From Candidatus Poribacteria bacterium (GTDB taxonomy: Bacteria > Poribacteria > WGA-4E > PCPOR2b), in NCBI GenBank assembly GCA_022826645.1, contig JAJDUM010000112.1, forward strand, positions 123,422 to 187,421: a stretch of DNA of 64,000 nt, in the 5' to 3' direction. Each line of letters begins with the position of its first letter. Positions within the stretch are counted from its first letter, which is position 1. The position numbers and the translations under genes are program-made. The notes beneath the pieces were generated by a model, which was given only the letters and a program-made list of their open reading frames with translations, searched no databases and was not told the DNA's origin. Positions 63,411 to 64,000 of the stretch are shown in pieces.

Positions 63411-63863
63411 ATGAGAAATATGTTTAGTAAATATACGCCTAGTGATAGTATACGGGAATTGTTGGAAGACTTGGTTAAACAGCCGTTTGAAAACCATCTA
63501 CCCACCCAACCGTGGCGGGACAATGTTATGAATACAGATTACAGGTACCATACCCGGAGAATCTTGAATCGAGGTATAACCAATTTCGATGAATTTTTTT
63601 ATGGCCTGAATCCAGAAGATAAGGTGTTGCTCTACTGTATCTACTATATGCCTATGCACCTTGCTAGCTCTTATCAGATTTTTAGTATTCATGAGCAGGT
63701 GTTTACGACACAACTCCGATCGGCAGACAATAAGGTCGTTTTCATTGACTTCGGTTGTGGCCCCCTAACTTCAGGGCTTGCGTTCCACGAGACTGGATGG
63801 CAAGGTAGCATCTCTTATTTAGGTGTTGAATCTTCACAGGCGATGCGTAATAAGGCAAACTGA
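63411..63863 (+). pseudogene. SAM-methyltransferase N-terminal part cut off at an IS end
   Basis: The frame reads MRNMFSKYTPSDSIRELLED through an N-terminal helical part, then the start of a SAM-binding domain: VFIDFGCGPLTSGLAF (motif I) and ISYLGVESSQAMRNKAN, then TGA. The rest of the Rossmann fold is missing. The break is where an IS3-type element begins, so the gene is probably split by insertion. It lies 4 bases after the broken GIY-YIG-like gene. Confidence 0.75.
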
Positions 63864-64000
63864 AGTGCCAACGTTAATTTGGGCCACAAATCAGTAAAGT
63901 TAAGACAAGTATTGTTGTTCAAATTCCACCGGCGTCAAATATCCTAACGCCGAATGGGGTCGTTTCTGGTTATAGACCTGTTCAATAAAATGCCCGATTC
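63862..64000 (-). mobile_element. End of an IS3-type insertion sequence
   Basis: The sequence from about 63862 starts TGAAGTGCCAACG and carries the 3' end of a transposase gene on the - strand. The other end of the element is beyond the window. The exact boundary and any target duplication cannot be set here. Confidence 0.7.
63900..64000 (-). CDS. Transposase, IS3-type (partial; N-terminal part outside window)
   Basis: The - strand reads IGHFIEQVYNQKRPHSALGY followed by LTPVEFEQQYLS and a stop (TAA, complement 63900-63902). The Y-N-x-x-R-P-H-S-x-L-G-Y pattern with T-P is the C-terminal end of IS3-family OrfB integrase-type transposases. Only 32 residues are in the window, so the family level is moderately sure. 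Confidence 0.85.
   Translation of the reverse strand, partial: IGHFIEQVYNQKRPHSALGYLTPVEFEQQYLS

Overview
The window reads as a chromosomal piece of a moderate-GC, Gram-negative-type bacterium. A complex I (nuo) operon, an F-type ATP synthase operon and a ValRS gene are mixed with phytanoyl-CoA dioxygenase, Gfo/Idh/MocA, DadA-like, HyuA and CBM9-like genes, and many short palindromic repeats lie between genes. That mixture resembles Candidatus Poribacteria and other sponge-associated or marine uncultured lineages. This is inference from gene content; no rRNA is present to confirm it.

Region 1 (1-18473) holds nuoABCDEFGH-JKLMN on the + strand, behind a TTGACA-N17-AATAAT promoter, a short terminator-like hairpin and a CRP/FNR-type palindrome. 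Four unrelated modules sit inside it: a CarboxypepD_reg/Cna-B-like membrane protein (nuoD/E); an antitoxin gene with a mazF stub followed by MntA-HepT (nuoG/H); a small protein plus retropepsin-like protease pair (nuoL/M); and an NhaD-like Na+/H+ antiporter (nuoM/N). nuoI is absent from its usual place between nuoH and nuoJ.

Region 2 (18474-28620) holds the ATP synthase genes atpZ-like, atpI, B, E, F, H, A, G, D and C, ending in a strong intrinsic terminator. It is interrupted by a four-helix-bundle gene with inverted-repeat flanks (atpA/G) and by three non-ATPase genes (atpG/D). The c subunit carries the Q...ES...Y pattern of Na+-binding rings, with one ligand position changed.

Region 3 (28621-44460) is mixed. 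On the + strand are an esterase-like hydrolase, a CBM9-like secreted protein, a tandem-amidase lipoprotein, an NtrC-type regulator and ComF. A - strand group follows: trypsin-like lipoprotein, Gfo/Idh/MocA, HpaB-like monooxygenase and SDR. Then come a LOG-family protein, an uncharacterised membrane pair and a zinc alcohol dehydrogenase.

Region 4 (44587-58171) starts with a XamI-like restriction-modification pair joined by ATGA overlaps to each other and to a UbiA-family gene. It continues with an orphan HicB-like protein, valS, a DadA-like oxidoreductase, two PhyH dioxygenases and a HyuA hydantoinase.

Region 5 (58172-64000) is a defence-rich, repeat-rich tail. It contains a HEAT-fused DNA methyltransferase with a CfrBI-like endonuclease, flanked on both sides by a partial copy of the hyuA 3' end and by a promoter-bearing repeat. 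An HsdR_N-type nuclease, a GIY-YIG-like gene broken by an in-frame TGA, and a methyltransferase gene cut short next to an IS3-type element follow. The element continues past the window end.
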